Positions 1 through 7,494 of a stretch of 64,000 bases of DNA are shown piece after piece. Made by a program: the position numbers and the translations under genes. A model generated the notes under the pieces. The model was not told the DNA's origin and made no database searches. It saw only the letters and a list, made by a program, of their open reading frames with translations. Numbering within the stretch: position 1 is the first letter of the stretch; each line of letters opens with the position of its first letter. This stretch comes from DASUBV01 sp035763085 (GTDB lineage Bacteria; Actinomycetota; Actinomycetes; Streptosporangiales; Streptosporangiaceae), in assembly GCA_035763085.1 (NCBI GenBank), contig DASUBV010000394.1:28114-92113 (forward strand), written 5' to 3'.

Positions 1-233
1 CACAGGGCGCGGGCGCCCGCCATGTTGCGGCCGTGCGTTGATGTCCGCGAGCGCAAAGCAGGCACGGGGGCCTCCAGGTCCTACGTTGTCGTGCCGGTAA
101 CCGGAGAGGGCGGGCGACGCTGCCCGCGTGCGCGCCGGGCCGGATCGGCCTGCGGGCGCAGCTAGGCCCGGCGGTCCCGTGAGCGATCATTAAGAAGATG
201 CCGGGCTGTGCGGTACCTAGTTAACTACTGAGC

Positions 234-800
234 ATGACCTCCGCGCCCCCGAACCCCTCCTCTCCGGCCGGCTTCGCCCCGCACCCGGTCCTGCCCGAGC
301 CGTCCAGGAAACTGTCCGAGCCGGATGAGCTGCTGGCGGGCTACCTCGACTACTACCGGTCAGAGGTGCTGCGGAAGCTGGACGGGCTCAGCGAGGCGGA
401 GCTGCGGTCCAGCCGGCTGCCCTCGGGCTGGACCCCGCTGCAATTGCTCAAGCACCTGGCCTACATGGAGCGGCGGTGGCTGAACTGGGGGTTCGCCGGG
501 GAGGACGTCCCGGAGCCGTTCGGCGACCGGGGACCCGGCGAGCGCCGCCCCGAGGAGCCGTGGCTGGTCACCGAGGAGGAGACGGTGGCGCAGATCCGGC
601 AGTTCTTCGACGAGCAGTGCGAGCGCTCCCGGGCGGTCACCGCCGCCGCGCAGCTGAGCGACCGCGCGGTGCCGGGGCCGCGGTTCACCGGCGAGGTGCC
701 GACGCTGAGCTGGATCCTGTTCCACGTCCTGCAGGAGTACGCCCGGCACGCCGGGCACCTGGACATCGTCCGCGAGCTGGCCGACGGCAGCCGGGGGTAA
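234..800 (+). CDS. DinB/DUF664 family protein
   Basis: A 188-residue soluble protein of the DinB/DUF664 four-helix-bundle superfamily, whose members often bind a divalent metal or act as thiol-dependent transferases. The middle contains the typical pattern of a long helix ending in PSGWTPLQLLKHLAYMERRW (about residues 63-82), and a C-terminal HVLQEYARHAGHLDIVREL motif whose histidines would be metal ligands together with the His in LKHL. The exact substrate is unknown. The ATG at 234 follows an AT-rich stretch (TTAACTACTGAGC) without a clear Shine-Dalgarno, so the transcript may be leaderless. The gene ends eleven bases before the decayed vapC remnant on the other strand. Confidence 0.8.
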   Translation: MTSAPPNPSSPAGFAPHPVLPEPSRKLSEPDELLAGYLDYYRSEVLRKLDGLSEAELRSSRLPSGWTPLQLLKHLAYMERRWLNWGFAGEDVPEPFGDRGPGERRPEEPWLVTEEETVAQIRQFFDEQCERSRAVTAAAQLSDRAVPGPRFTGEVPTLSWILFHVLQEYARHAGHLDIVRELADGSRG

Positions 801-810
801 CGGCTCGTAC

Positions 811-950
811 CTCGTGCGGCCCGGCCGACAGCTCGGCCAGCGATACCGCGCTGATCTTCGGGTGCAGAGCGTCAGCCCTGATCCACGTGCGCGGGATCGG
901 ATGAGGATGTTGGTGTCGAGCAGGCCCTGCGACTCGGAGCTATCGGTCAT
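811..950 (-). pseudogene. vapC remnant (PIN-domain toxin, frameshifted and truncated)
   Basis: Reading leftward from the ATG at 950-948 gives MTDSSESQGLLDTNILI, the first beta strand of a PIN domain with the catalytic Asp. The frame then fails. In the frame whose codons start two bases into the first frame's codons, the sequence continues ALHPKISAVSLAELSAGPHE, the next conserved PIN segment with the catalytic Glu (AEL). Homology stops near 811, just before the end of the DinB-like gene, so about 80 further residues expected for VapC are missing. The start overlaps the antitoxin stop by ATGA, the usual vapBC coupling. The toxin is therefore dead by frameshift and deletion, unless a sequencing error explains the shift; the truncation would remain. 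Confidence 0.75.
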
Positions 951-1198
951 AGGTGCTGGTCAGAAGCAAGCTCCTGGTCCGCGCGGAACGCAGCAACGTC
1001 CATGTCGGGCGCGCCGCGCGACATGGCGGCGAACTCATGACGCGACACGAAGCGGCGCCGGTGGCGCAGCGGGATGAGTTCCCCGATCCGATGGCCATCG
1101 CGGGTCACCGTGAACGCCTGGCCGCTCTCGACCGCGTCCATGATCTCCCTGGACCGGATTCGGAGGTCCCGCTGGGTGATCTCAGGGTGGGCTGTCAC
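947..1198 (-). CDS. Phd/YefM-type antitoxin (orphan VapB-like)
   Basis: An 83-residue antitoxin of the prevent-host-death family. The N-terminal half, TQRDLRIRSREIMDAVESGQAFTV continuing with RDGHRIGELIPL, is the DNA-binding/dimerisation fold typical of Phd/YefM. The tail RRRFVSRHEFAAMSRGAPDMDVAAFRADQEL is the toxin-neutralising part seen in actinobacterial vapBC pairs. The start is taken as the GTG at 1198; an upstream ATG at 1243 would add 15 residues not expected in the family. The downstream toxin gene is broken, so this antitoxin is an orphan that may still autoregulate or neutralise a toxin encoded elsewhere. Confidence 0.8.
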   Translation of the reverse strand: MTAHPEITQRDLRIRSREIMDAVESGQAFTVTRDGHRIGELIPLRHRRRFVSRHEFAAMSRGAPDMDVAAFRADQELASDQHL

Positions 1199-1386
1199 AT
1201 TCCTACTGTGCCCGCATGTGGCACTCGGTAGCACAGGCCGCAACGAGGCGGTGGCCCTGCCGTCGTTAGGTGCCAGACGCAGGCCCGGGATTATCGAGCG
1301 GACCGCGATGTCAGCCGGCCGCGATTAACTGAGCCGGAGCGCCAGCAGGGCGCCGGGAACGCCGGACCGACCGGGGAGACCTTCGC

Positions 1387-2130
1387 ATGAGCAAGATCAC
1401 GGTTGCCTGCCTCGACATGGCCGGCACGACCGTCGCCGACGACGGCGGCGTCATGGCCGCCTTCACCGCGGCGATGGCGAGCGCCGGGCTGGTGCCGGGC
1501 GCGGCCGGGTACGACGGGGCGCTCGCCACCGTGCACGAGAGCATGGGCCAGTCCAAGCTCGAGGTGCTCGGGCGCATCCTGGGCGACGCGGACCGGGCCC
1601 GGCGGGCCAGCGAGGTGTTCGAGGCCAGCTACGCCGGGGCAGTCCGGGACGGACTGGTCACCCCGGTGCCCGGCGCGGCCGAGACCATCACCGCGCTGCG
1701 CGCGGCCGGCATCAGGGTCTGCCTGGCCACCGGCTTCTCGCCGGCCACCCGCGATGCCCTGCTGGATGCGCTGGCCTGGCGGCCGCTGATCGACCTGGCC
1801 CTGTCCCCGGCCGACGCGGGCCGCGGCCGCCCGTGGCCGGACCTGCCGCTGACCGCGCTGCTGCGGCTGGGCGGCGGCTCGGTCAGCGAGCTGGCCGTGG
1901 CCGGGGACACCGCCAGCGACGTGCAGTCGGGCCTGCGGGCGGGAGCGGGCGTGGTCGCCGGGGTGCTGACCGGGTCCGCCAGCCGGGAGGAGCTGGAGCA
2001 GGCCGGCGCACCGTATGTGCTGGACTCCGTCACCGGCCTGCTGCCGCTGCTCGGCCTGGGCTCGGCGCACAGTGCTCCCCGGGCCGCCGACCGGGTGCCA
2101 GCCAGCGAATCACCGGGCCTGCCGGGCTGA
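1387..2130 (+). CDS. phosphonatase-like HAD hydrolase (PhnX-like)
   Basis: A 247-residue haloacid dehalogenase superfamily enzyme closest in motif pattern to phosphonoacetaldehyde hydrolase (PhnX) and its phosphonatase-like clade. Motif I is DMAGTT (Asp10 nucleophile) in place of the usual DxDxT, which marks this clade. In the cap, MGQSKLEVL places Lys57 where PhnX has the Schiff-base lysine. Motif II is in LATGFSPATRD and motif III/IV in AVAGDTASDVQSG. The likely reaction is phosphate release from a phosphonate or a small phosphorylated aldehyde. It sits upstream of a LacI regulator and an ABC importer, which suggests use of an imported organophosphorus compound. A GGGGAG ribosome site precedes the ATG. 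Confidence 0.82.
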   Translation: MSKITVACLDMAGTTVADDGGVMAAFTAAMASAGLVPGAAGYDGALATVHESMGQSKLEVLGRILGDADRARRASEVFEASYAGAVRDGLVTPVPGAAETITALRAAGIRVCLATGFSPATRDALLDALAWRPLIDLALSPADAGRGRPWPDLPLTALLRLGGGSVSELAVAGDTASDVQSGLRAGAGVVAGVLTGSASREELEQAGAPYVLDSVTGLLPLLGLGSAHSAPRAADRVPASESPGLPG

Positions 2131-2295
2131 ACGCCGGCGGCCGGGCAGACCCGGCTGCGGCGGCCTGCCCGGCGCGGGGTTGCCGAGCGGCGGCCGCTCA
2201 TGCAAGGTGAGTTCGGCACGCACGCTGCTCCCGTGGCGTACCGGGCCAGGGGGCCGGGCCTGCTGCTCGGGCTCGCAGCTGCCTGCAGGAGGGTC

Positions 2296-3384
2296 ATGCC
2301 GAGTCACACGCGCGGAGCAGGTCGCCCGGTCGGGATCCGCGATGTCGCGCGGGCTGCCGGTGTCTCGGTGGCCACCGCCAGCCTGGCGCTGAACGAGCAG
2401 CCCGGCGTGGCCGCCGCCACCCGCAGCCGCATCATCGCCGCCGCCCGGCAGCTCGGCTATCACGCCAACCCGCAGGCGCAGGCGCTGCGGACCGGGCGCA
2501 GCACCACCTACGGGCTGATAGTCCGCAACTTCGCCAACCCCTTCTTCCTGGGGGTGCTGAGCGGAGCGCAGGAGGTCGCGGCCGAGACGGGCGCGACGCT
2601 GCTGGTACTGGACTCGGGCTACTCGCCCGAACGCGAGCGCGAGCACGTCCGGGAGATGGCCGCCCAGCGGCTGGCCGGCCTGGCCATCGCCTCGGCGGGC
2701 GAGGGGGAGTCGATCCGGCTGTGGCAGGACGCCCGGCCCGGCGCGCCCGTGGTGGCGCTGAACTCAGCCGCGGCGGGCATCGAGGGCGTCTGCCGGGTCC
2801 GCCCGGACGACGCCGCGGCCGTCGAGCTGCCGATGCGCCGCCTGGCCGAGCTCGGTCATGTCCGCGTCGGCTTCCTGGCCGCGCCGCAGAGCCTGATGGC
2901 CGACCCGGACCGGCTGCGCCACTTCCGGCGGCTGGCCGCCGAGCTCAGCCTGGATCCGCTGGTGCTGCACACGCAGCTCACGATCGCCGACGTCCAGCAG
3001 GCCGCCGCGCAGGTGCTGGCGCAGCCGGGCGCGCCCACGGCGATCATCACCAACTCCGACTACACCGCGCACGCCGTCTACAAGGCCGCGCGCGAGATTG
3101 GCCGGGTCATCGGGCCGGGAGTGTCGGTGATCGGCCACGATGACCTGCCTACCTCCGAGCTGCTCGACCCGCCGCTGGCGACGGTCGCGATGGACCTGCG
3201 GGCCATGGGCCGGGCCTTGATGGAGCGGCTGCTGGGGCGGGTCCCGCCTGGTGACTACACCGCCCCCGTCGAGCTGGTGGAGCGAGCCTCGCTGGCGGCC
3301 CCGGAAACCCCCCGGACCAGCCGCCTCACCTGCCCAGATGAACGGCGGGATAGCCAGGGGCGTCAACTTCGTAACGTCCCTTGA
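2296..3384 (+). CDS. LacI family transcriptional repressor
   Basis: A 362-residue LacI/GalR-type regulator. The N-terminal helix-turn-helix is IRDVARAAGVSVATASLALN, followed by the hinge helix RIIAAARQLGYHANPQAQAL. The rest is a periplasmic-binding-protein-like effector domain, starting at TTYGLIVRNFANPFF and including the late motif GVSVIGHDDLPTSELLDPPLATV. The ATG at 2296 is preceded by AGGAGGG six bases away; an upstream in-frame ATG at 2200 would add a 32-residue extension outside the family. The stop codon lies inside the -35 box of the next promoter, and a LacI-type operator follows, so this gene most likely controls the downstream importer and possibly itself. Confidence 0.9.
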   Translation: MPSHTRGAGRPVGIRDVARAAGVSVATASLALNEQPGVAAATRSRIIAAARQLGYHANPQAQALRTGRSTTYGLIVRNFANPFFLGVLSGAQEVAAETGATLLVLDSGYSPEREREHVREMAAQRLAGLAIASAGEGESIRLWQDARPGAPVVALNSAAAGIEGVCRVRPDDAAAVELPMRRLAELGHVRVGFLAAPQSLMADPDRLRHFRRLAAELSLDPLVLHTQLTIADVQQAAAQVLAQPGAPTAIITNSDYTAHAVYKAAREIGRVIGPGVSVIGHDDLPTSELLDPPLATVAMDLRAMGRALMERLLGRVPPGDYTAPVELVERASLAAPETPRTSRLTCPDERRDSQGRQLRNVP

Positions 3385-3410
3385 CACCCTTGCGAGGGCT
3401 GCGCCAGCAT
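3381..3410 (+). promoter_or_regulatory. promoter of the ABC importer operon
   Basis: A perfect TTGACA -35 hexamer at 3381-3386 overlaps the lacI stop codon. A weak -10 candidate CAGCAT lies at 3405-3410 after an 18-base spacer. The operator described next starts just downstream, in the region of the expected transcription start, which is a classical repression geometry. Confidence 0.55.
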
Positions 3411-3415
3411 ACCGA

Positions 3416-3433
3416 TGCTAAACGTTTTAGGCA
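3416..3433 (+). promoter_or_regulatory. LacI-type operator
   Basis: TGCTAAACGTTTTAGGCA is an imperfect palindrome with the central CG and flanking A/T tracts typical of LacI/GalR operators; the core AAACGTTT is a perfect 8-base palindrome. It lies directly downstream of lacI and its promoter elements and 118 bases before the importer gene. Repression by the adjacent LacI protein is inferred. Confidence 0.65.
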
Positions 3434-3551
3434 TTTGACCACAATGCTGGGCCCATGGGGGGGTTACAGGTGGTGCCGCCACTAGGCGCCGCCTGTTCTT
3501 TCCGACATCGCGGCGTAGGCAAATGCGTGGGAAGCCAACAGGAGGCATCAC

Positions 3552-4670
3552 GTGAGATCGCCACATCGGTTCGCGCTCGTGGGCCTGACGGCCCTGGCGC
3601 TGCTGGGAGCCGGGTGCTCCTCAGTCTCTAGTTCCAGCTCGTCCAAGTGGGCCACGGCGACCTCGGCGGCCAGCGGCGGCGGCATGAGCGCGCTGGTCAA
3701 GGCGGCGAAGAAAGAGGGCACGCTGAATGTCATCGCCCTCCCGCCGACCTGGGCAAACTATGGCAACATCATCAAGACCTTCCAGCAGAAGTACGGGATT
3801 AAGGTCGTTTCCGCTAACCCCAACGGCAGCAGCCAGGACGAGGTGAACGCGGTCAAGTCCGAGAAGGGCACGGCCAAGGCCCCCGACGTCATGGACGTGG
3901 GCATGTCGGTCGCCCTGGTCAGCACCAGCCTGTTCGCCCCCTACAAGGTGGCTACCTGGAGCGACATCCCGGCCGCGCAGAAGGACGTGAAGGGCCTGTG
4001 GACCCAGGACTACGGCGGCTACATGTCGGTCGGGTACAACTCGGCCAAGTTCGGCACGGTCACCTCGCTCAGCCAGCTGCTCGGCCCCAAGTTCAAGAAC
4101 GCGGTGGCGCTGAACGGCAACCCGACCGAGGCTGCCGCCGCATTCAGCGGGGTGATGATGGCCAGCCTGGCCAACGGGGGCAGTGCCGGCAGCATCGCCC
4201 AGGGCGTGAGCTTCTTCCACAAGCTCAAGCAGGCCGGCAACTTCTCCCCGGTGCAGGCGACGTCGGCCACGATCAAGGCGGGCACCACCCCGGTCGTCAT
4301 CAACTGGGATTACCTGAACACCGCCAGCGTCGTGGGCCAGGGCCCGGACTGGAAGGTGTTCATCCCGGCCGACGCCACGCTGGGCGGCTACTACGCGCAG
4401 GCCATCAACAAGGAGGCGCCGCACCCGGCCGCGGCCCGGCTCTGGGAGGAGTACCTGTTCTCCCAGGCCGCCGATGGCGGGCAGAACCTGTGGCTGCGCG
4501 GCGGCGCGCGGCCGGTCGAGCAGTCCGCGATGACCAGCAACGGCAGCATCGACAAGACGGCGGCGGCCGCGCTGCCGCCGGTCACCGGCTCGCCGGTGTT
4601 CCTGAGCGGCCCCCAGTCCACCGCCGCGGCGAGCTACCTGGCGGCCAACTGGGCCGCCGCGGTGAAGTAG
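3552..4670 (+). CDS. ABC transporter substrate-binding lipoprotein
   Basis: A 372-residue extracellular solute-binding protein of the spermidine/iron/2-aminoethylphosphonate type. The N-terminus is a lipoprotein signal ending LLGAGC (Cys22), followed by a serine-rich linker. The mature part begins with KKEGTLNVIALPPTWANYGNI, the usual first strand of this fold, and keeps INWDYLNT and APHPAAARLWEEYLFS near the C-terminus, a pattern shared by polyamine and phosphonate binding proteins. The GTG start at 3552 follows AACAGGAGGC. It is the first gene of a four-gene importer. The ligand cannot be read from the sequence; the neighbouring phosphonatase-like enzyme and phosphoesterase favour an organophosphorus ligand. 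Confidence 0.85.
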   Translation: MRSPHRFALVGLTALALLGAGCSSVSSSSSSKWATATSAASGGGMSALVKAAKKEGTLNVIALPPTWANYGNIIKTFQQKYGIKVVSANPNGSSQDEVNAVKSEKGTAKAPDVMDVGMSVALVSTSLFAPYKVATWSDIPAAQKDVKGLWTQDYGGYMSVGYNSAKFGTVTSLSQLLGPKFKNAVALNGNPTEAAAAFSGVMMASLANGGSAGSIAQGVSFFHKLKQAGNFSPVQATSATIKAGTTPVVINWDYLNTASVVGQGPDWKVFIPADATLGGYYAQAINKEAPHPAAARLWEEYLFSQAADGGQNLWLRGGARPVEQSAMTSNGSIDKTAAAALPPVTGSPVFLSGPQSTAAASYLAANWAAAVK

Positions 4671-4677
4671 CCAGCTC

Positions 4678-5538
4678 GTGGCAGCAGCAGTCTCGACGGC
4701 AGGTGCCCGGCCCCGGCGGGCCGGGCACCTGCCGTCCCTCGCCTGGGTCGGCACGCTCCCGTTCCTCGGGTACGTCGGGGTGTTCTTGTTCCTGCCGACC
4801 GGGATCATCATCTGGGACGCGGTGCGCAATCCGGCCGGGCAGTTCGACCTGGGCAGCCTCAAGCTGCTCGGCAACCCGGTGGTGCGCAGCTACTTCACCG
4901 GCTCGATCGAGCTGTGCGCAGCGACGGCCTTCGCCGGCGCCGTGCTCGGCGCGATCCTGACCTACGCGATCGCGACCGGGAACCCGGAGGGCGTGATCCG
5001 GCGCCTGTCGCTGGCCGGGTCGGGAGTGCTGGCCCAGTTCGGCGGCGTCACGCTGGCGTTCGCGTTCAACGCCGCCATCGGGCCCAGCAGCGGCTTCCTG
5101 TTTCACGCGGGCTGGTACTACACCTTCCCGTGGGGCATCGGGCTGATCTACGTCTACTTCCAGATCCCGCTGATGGTGCTGGTCTTCCTGCCGGCCATCG
5201 ACGGGCTGAAGGTCCAGTGGCGGGAGGCCACCGAGAACCTCGGCGGGTCAACCTTCCAGTACTGGCGGCTGGTCGGCGGCCCGCTGCTTACCCCGGCCTT
5301 CTTCGGCTCGATGCTGCTGCTGTTCGCGAACGCGCTGTCGGCCTTCGCCACGATCCTGGCCTGGGAGAACCAGATCTCCTACACCGTGCCGCAGCAGATC
5401 TACATCGCCATCAACAGCGAGGTGGGCCTGGCCTCCAACGAGGGTGACATCCTGGCCCTGGGCATGGTGGTGCTGGTGGCCATCATCATGACCCTGTATG
5501 CCCTGCTGCAGCGAAGGGCGGCCCGATGGCTGCGGTAA
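4678..5538 (+). CDS. ABC transporter permease (first subunit)
   Basis: A 286-residue inner-membrane permease with about six hydrophobic segments. The EAA loop, which contacts the ATPase, is visible as WREATENLGGSTFQYWRLVGGPLL (about residues 180-203). The family is the binding-protein-dependent type that includes PotB/PhnU/ThiP-like permeases. The GTG at 4678 comes seven bases after the stop of the binding protein with no strong ribosome site, so translation may depend on the upstream gene. It ends 13 bases inside the next permease gene, and the two should form the heterodimeric channel. Confidence 0.85.
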   Translation: MAAAVSTAGARPRRAGHLPSLAWVGTLPFLGYVGVFLFLPTGIIIWDAVRNPAGQFDLGSLKLLGNPVVRSYFTGSIELCAATAFAGAVLGAILTYAIATGNPEGVIRRLSLAGSGVLAQFGGVTLAFAFNAAIGPSSGFLFHAGWYYTFPWGIGLIYVYFQIPLMVLVFLPAIDGLKVQWREATENLGGSTFQYWRLVGGPLLTPAFFGSMLLLFANALSAFATILAWENQISYTVPQQIYIAINSEVGLASNEGDILALGMVVLVAIIMTLYALLQRRAARWLR

Positions 5539-6374
5539 CCTCCCTCGGCGAGTCGGCGCCGGCCGCGCGGCCGGCCACCCCGGGCAGCATGCACGCCGGC
5601 CGCCGCCGGAAGCTGAACCTGTTCCGCTACGTGGTCTTCGTCATCTTCGGGCTGTTCTTCTTCCTGCCGCTGCTGGCCACGGCCCGGTACTCGCTGGAGG
5701 GCACGAAGGCCGGCTCCTGGACGATGAAGGCGTGGGCGCAGATCGCGACCTACCCCGGCCTGCTCAGCGCGATCGAGATCACCCTGGAGCTGGCCGCCAT
5801 TACCTGCGTGCTGGTGCTGGTGCTGCTGCTGCCGACGATGATCTGGATCCGGCTGCGGGTGCAGTGGATCAGCCGGGTCTTTGAGTTCCTGTGCCTGCTG
5901 CCGCTGACCATCCCGGCGATCGTGCTGGTGGTCGGGCTCGGCCCGATCTACAACTGGATCGAGCACTACAACCTGTCCGCGCTCCAGCTGTGCTGGGTGT
6001 ACGTCATCCTGGCTCTGCCGTATGCCTACCGGGCACTGGCCACCGGCCTGGAGGCGATCGACGTCACGACGCTGTCGGAGGCGGCCCGGAGCCTCGGCGC
6101 GAACTGGCTCACCGTGATGACCCGGGTGATCGCCCCCAACATGGGCCAGGCGATCCTGAACGCCCTGCTGCTGAGCGCGGCCCTGGCGCTCGGCGAGTTC
6201 ACCATCGCCGAGACGCTCAACTACACCACGCTGCAGGTGGCGCTGTTCAACATCAGCCGGGCCACCACCAATGCGGGCGTGCTGTTCTCCACCTCGCTGG
6301 CCGCCCTGCTGTTCGCCTTCTTCCTGCTGGTGATCTTGTCCTATAGCCGCCGCCGCTCGCGCCGCCGCGGATGA
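5526..6374 (+). CDS. ABC transporter permease (second subunit)
   Basis: A 282-residue permease partner of the preceding gene, overlapping it by 13 bases. A hydrophobic first segment (YVVFVIFGLFFFLPLLATA) is followed by five more; the EAA loop is LSEAARSLGANWLTVMTRVIAPNMG. This matches PotC/PhnV-type subunits. GAAGGGCGG upstream of the ATG is a good ribosome site lying inside the first permease gene. A short Arg-rich cytoplasmic tail ends the protein. Confidence 0.85.
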   Translation: MAAVTSLGESAPAARPATPGSMHAGRRRKLNLFRYVVFVIFGLFFFLPLLATARYSLEGTKAGSWTMKAWAQIATYPGLLSAIEITLELAAITCVLVLVLLLPTMIWIRLRVQWISRVFEFLCLLPLTIPAIVLVVGLGPIYNWIEHYNLSALQLCWVYVILALPYAYRALATGLEAIDVTTLSEAARSLGANWLTVMTRVIAPNMGQAILNALLLSAALALGEFTIAETLNYTTLQVALFNISRATTNAGVLFSTSLAALLFAFFLLVILSYSRRRSRRRG

Positions 6375-6384
6375 GGGAGACGAT

Positions 6385-7494
6385 GTGACAACCTCGGCTG
6401 CAGACACCTACTCCGCGCCCGCGCGCGCCGGGGTCGAGGTCCGGCTGGACGGGCTGCGCCGGCGCTACGGGCAGGTCGTGGCCCTGGATGGCGTCGACCT
6501 GACCCTGCACCCCGGCGAGCTGGTCGCCCTGCTCGGCCCGTCGGGCTGCGGCAAGACCACCACGCTGCGGCTGCTGGCCGGCCTGGAGGACGCCGACGAC
6601 GGGCAGATCATCGTCGGCGGGGCGGACATCTCCCGGCTGCCGGCCAGCAAGCGGGACATGGGCATGGTGTTCCAGGCCTACTCCCTGTTCCCGCACCTGA
6701 CCGTGGCGCAGAATGTGGCCTTCGGGCTGCGGCTGCGCAAGGTCAGCAAGCAGGACCGGGACCGCCGGGCCCTGGAGATGCTGGAGCTGGTGGGCCTGTC
6801 GGCGCAGGCTGACCGCTACGCCAGCCAGATCTCCGGCGGGCAGCAGCAGCGGGTCGCGCTGGCCCGGGCACTGGCCATCGAGCCGAAGGTGCTGCTGCTG
6901 GACGAGCCGCTGTCGGCGCTGGACGCCAAGGTCCGCAGCCAGCTGCGGGACGAGATCCGCCGGATCCAGCTGGAGGTGGGCATCACGACCCTGTTCGTGA
7001 CCCACGACCAGGAGGAGGCGCTGGCCATCGCCGACCGGGTCGGCGTGATGCAGGACGGGCGCATCGAGCAGCTCGGACCGCCGACGGAGATCTACTCCCG
7101 CCCGGCGTCCTCGTTCGTGGCCGAGTTCGTGGGCCTCACCAACCGGCTCCCCGGCCAGGTCAGCGGCGGTCAGGTCGTGGTGCGCGGCTGCCAGCTGCCG
7201 CTGGTGGACCACAGCGTCGCCGACGGCCCGGTCATCGCGCTGGTCCGCCCCGAGGCCGTGACGGTGTCCGCGGCCGGCGGCGGCGAGTCCGGCCCGCTGG
7301 CCGGGACCGTGATCGCCGTGACGTTCCTCGGCGCGACCAGCCGGGTGACGGTCGACCTGGGCGGCACGACGATCATGGCGCAGCTGCCCACCGCGGACGC
7401 CGCGCAGGTCACCGCCGGGACCCCGGTCACCCTGGCCATCCGCCCCGACCCGGTCCTGGTGTCCGCGGACCCGGCTGTCGCGAGCGAGGCGTGA
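6385..7494 (+). CDS. ABC transporter ATP-binding protein (PotA/PhnT type)
   Basis: A 369-residue ATPase that powers the importer. Walker A is GPSGCGKTTT (residues 51-60), the Q-loop is MVFQAYSLFPH, the signature is SGGQQQRVALARAL, Walker B is VLLLDEPLSALD and the switch His is in VTHDQEEAL. After about residue 240 comes a TOBE-type regulatory domain (LVRPEAVTVS, TVIAVTFLGATSRVTVDL). GAGGGAGACGAT precedes the GTG start. The stop overlaps the start of the metallophosphoesterase gene by GTGA, tying uptake to a hydrolase. Confidence 0.9.
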   Translation: MTTSAADTYSAPARAGVEVRLDGLRRRYGQVVALDGVDLTLHPGELVALLGPSGCGKTTTLRLLAGLEDADDGQIIVGGADISRLPASKRDMGMVFQAYSLFPHLTVAQNVAFGLRLRKVSKQDRDRRALEMLELVGLSAQADRYASQISGGQQQRVALARALAIEPKVLLLDEPLSALDAKVRSQLRDEIRRIQLEVGITTLFVTHDQEEALAIADRVGVMQDGRIEQLGPPTEIYSRPASSFVAEFVGLTNRLPGQVSGGQVVVRGCQLPLVDHSVADGPVIALVRPEAVTVSAAGGGESGPLAGTVIAVTFLGATSRVTVDLGGTTIMAQLPTADAAQVTAGTPVTLAIRPDPVLVSADPAVASEA

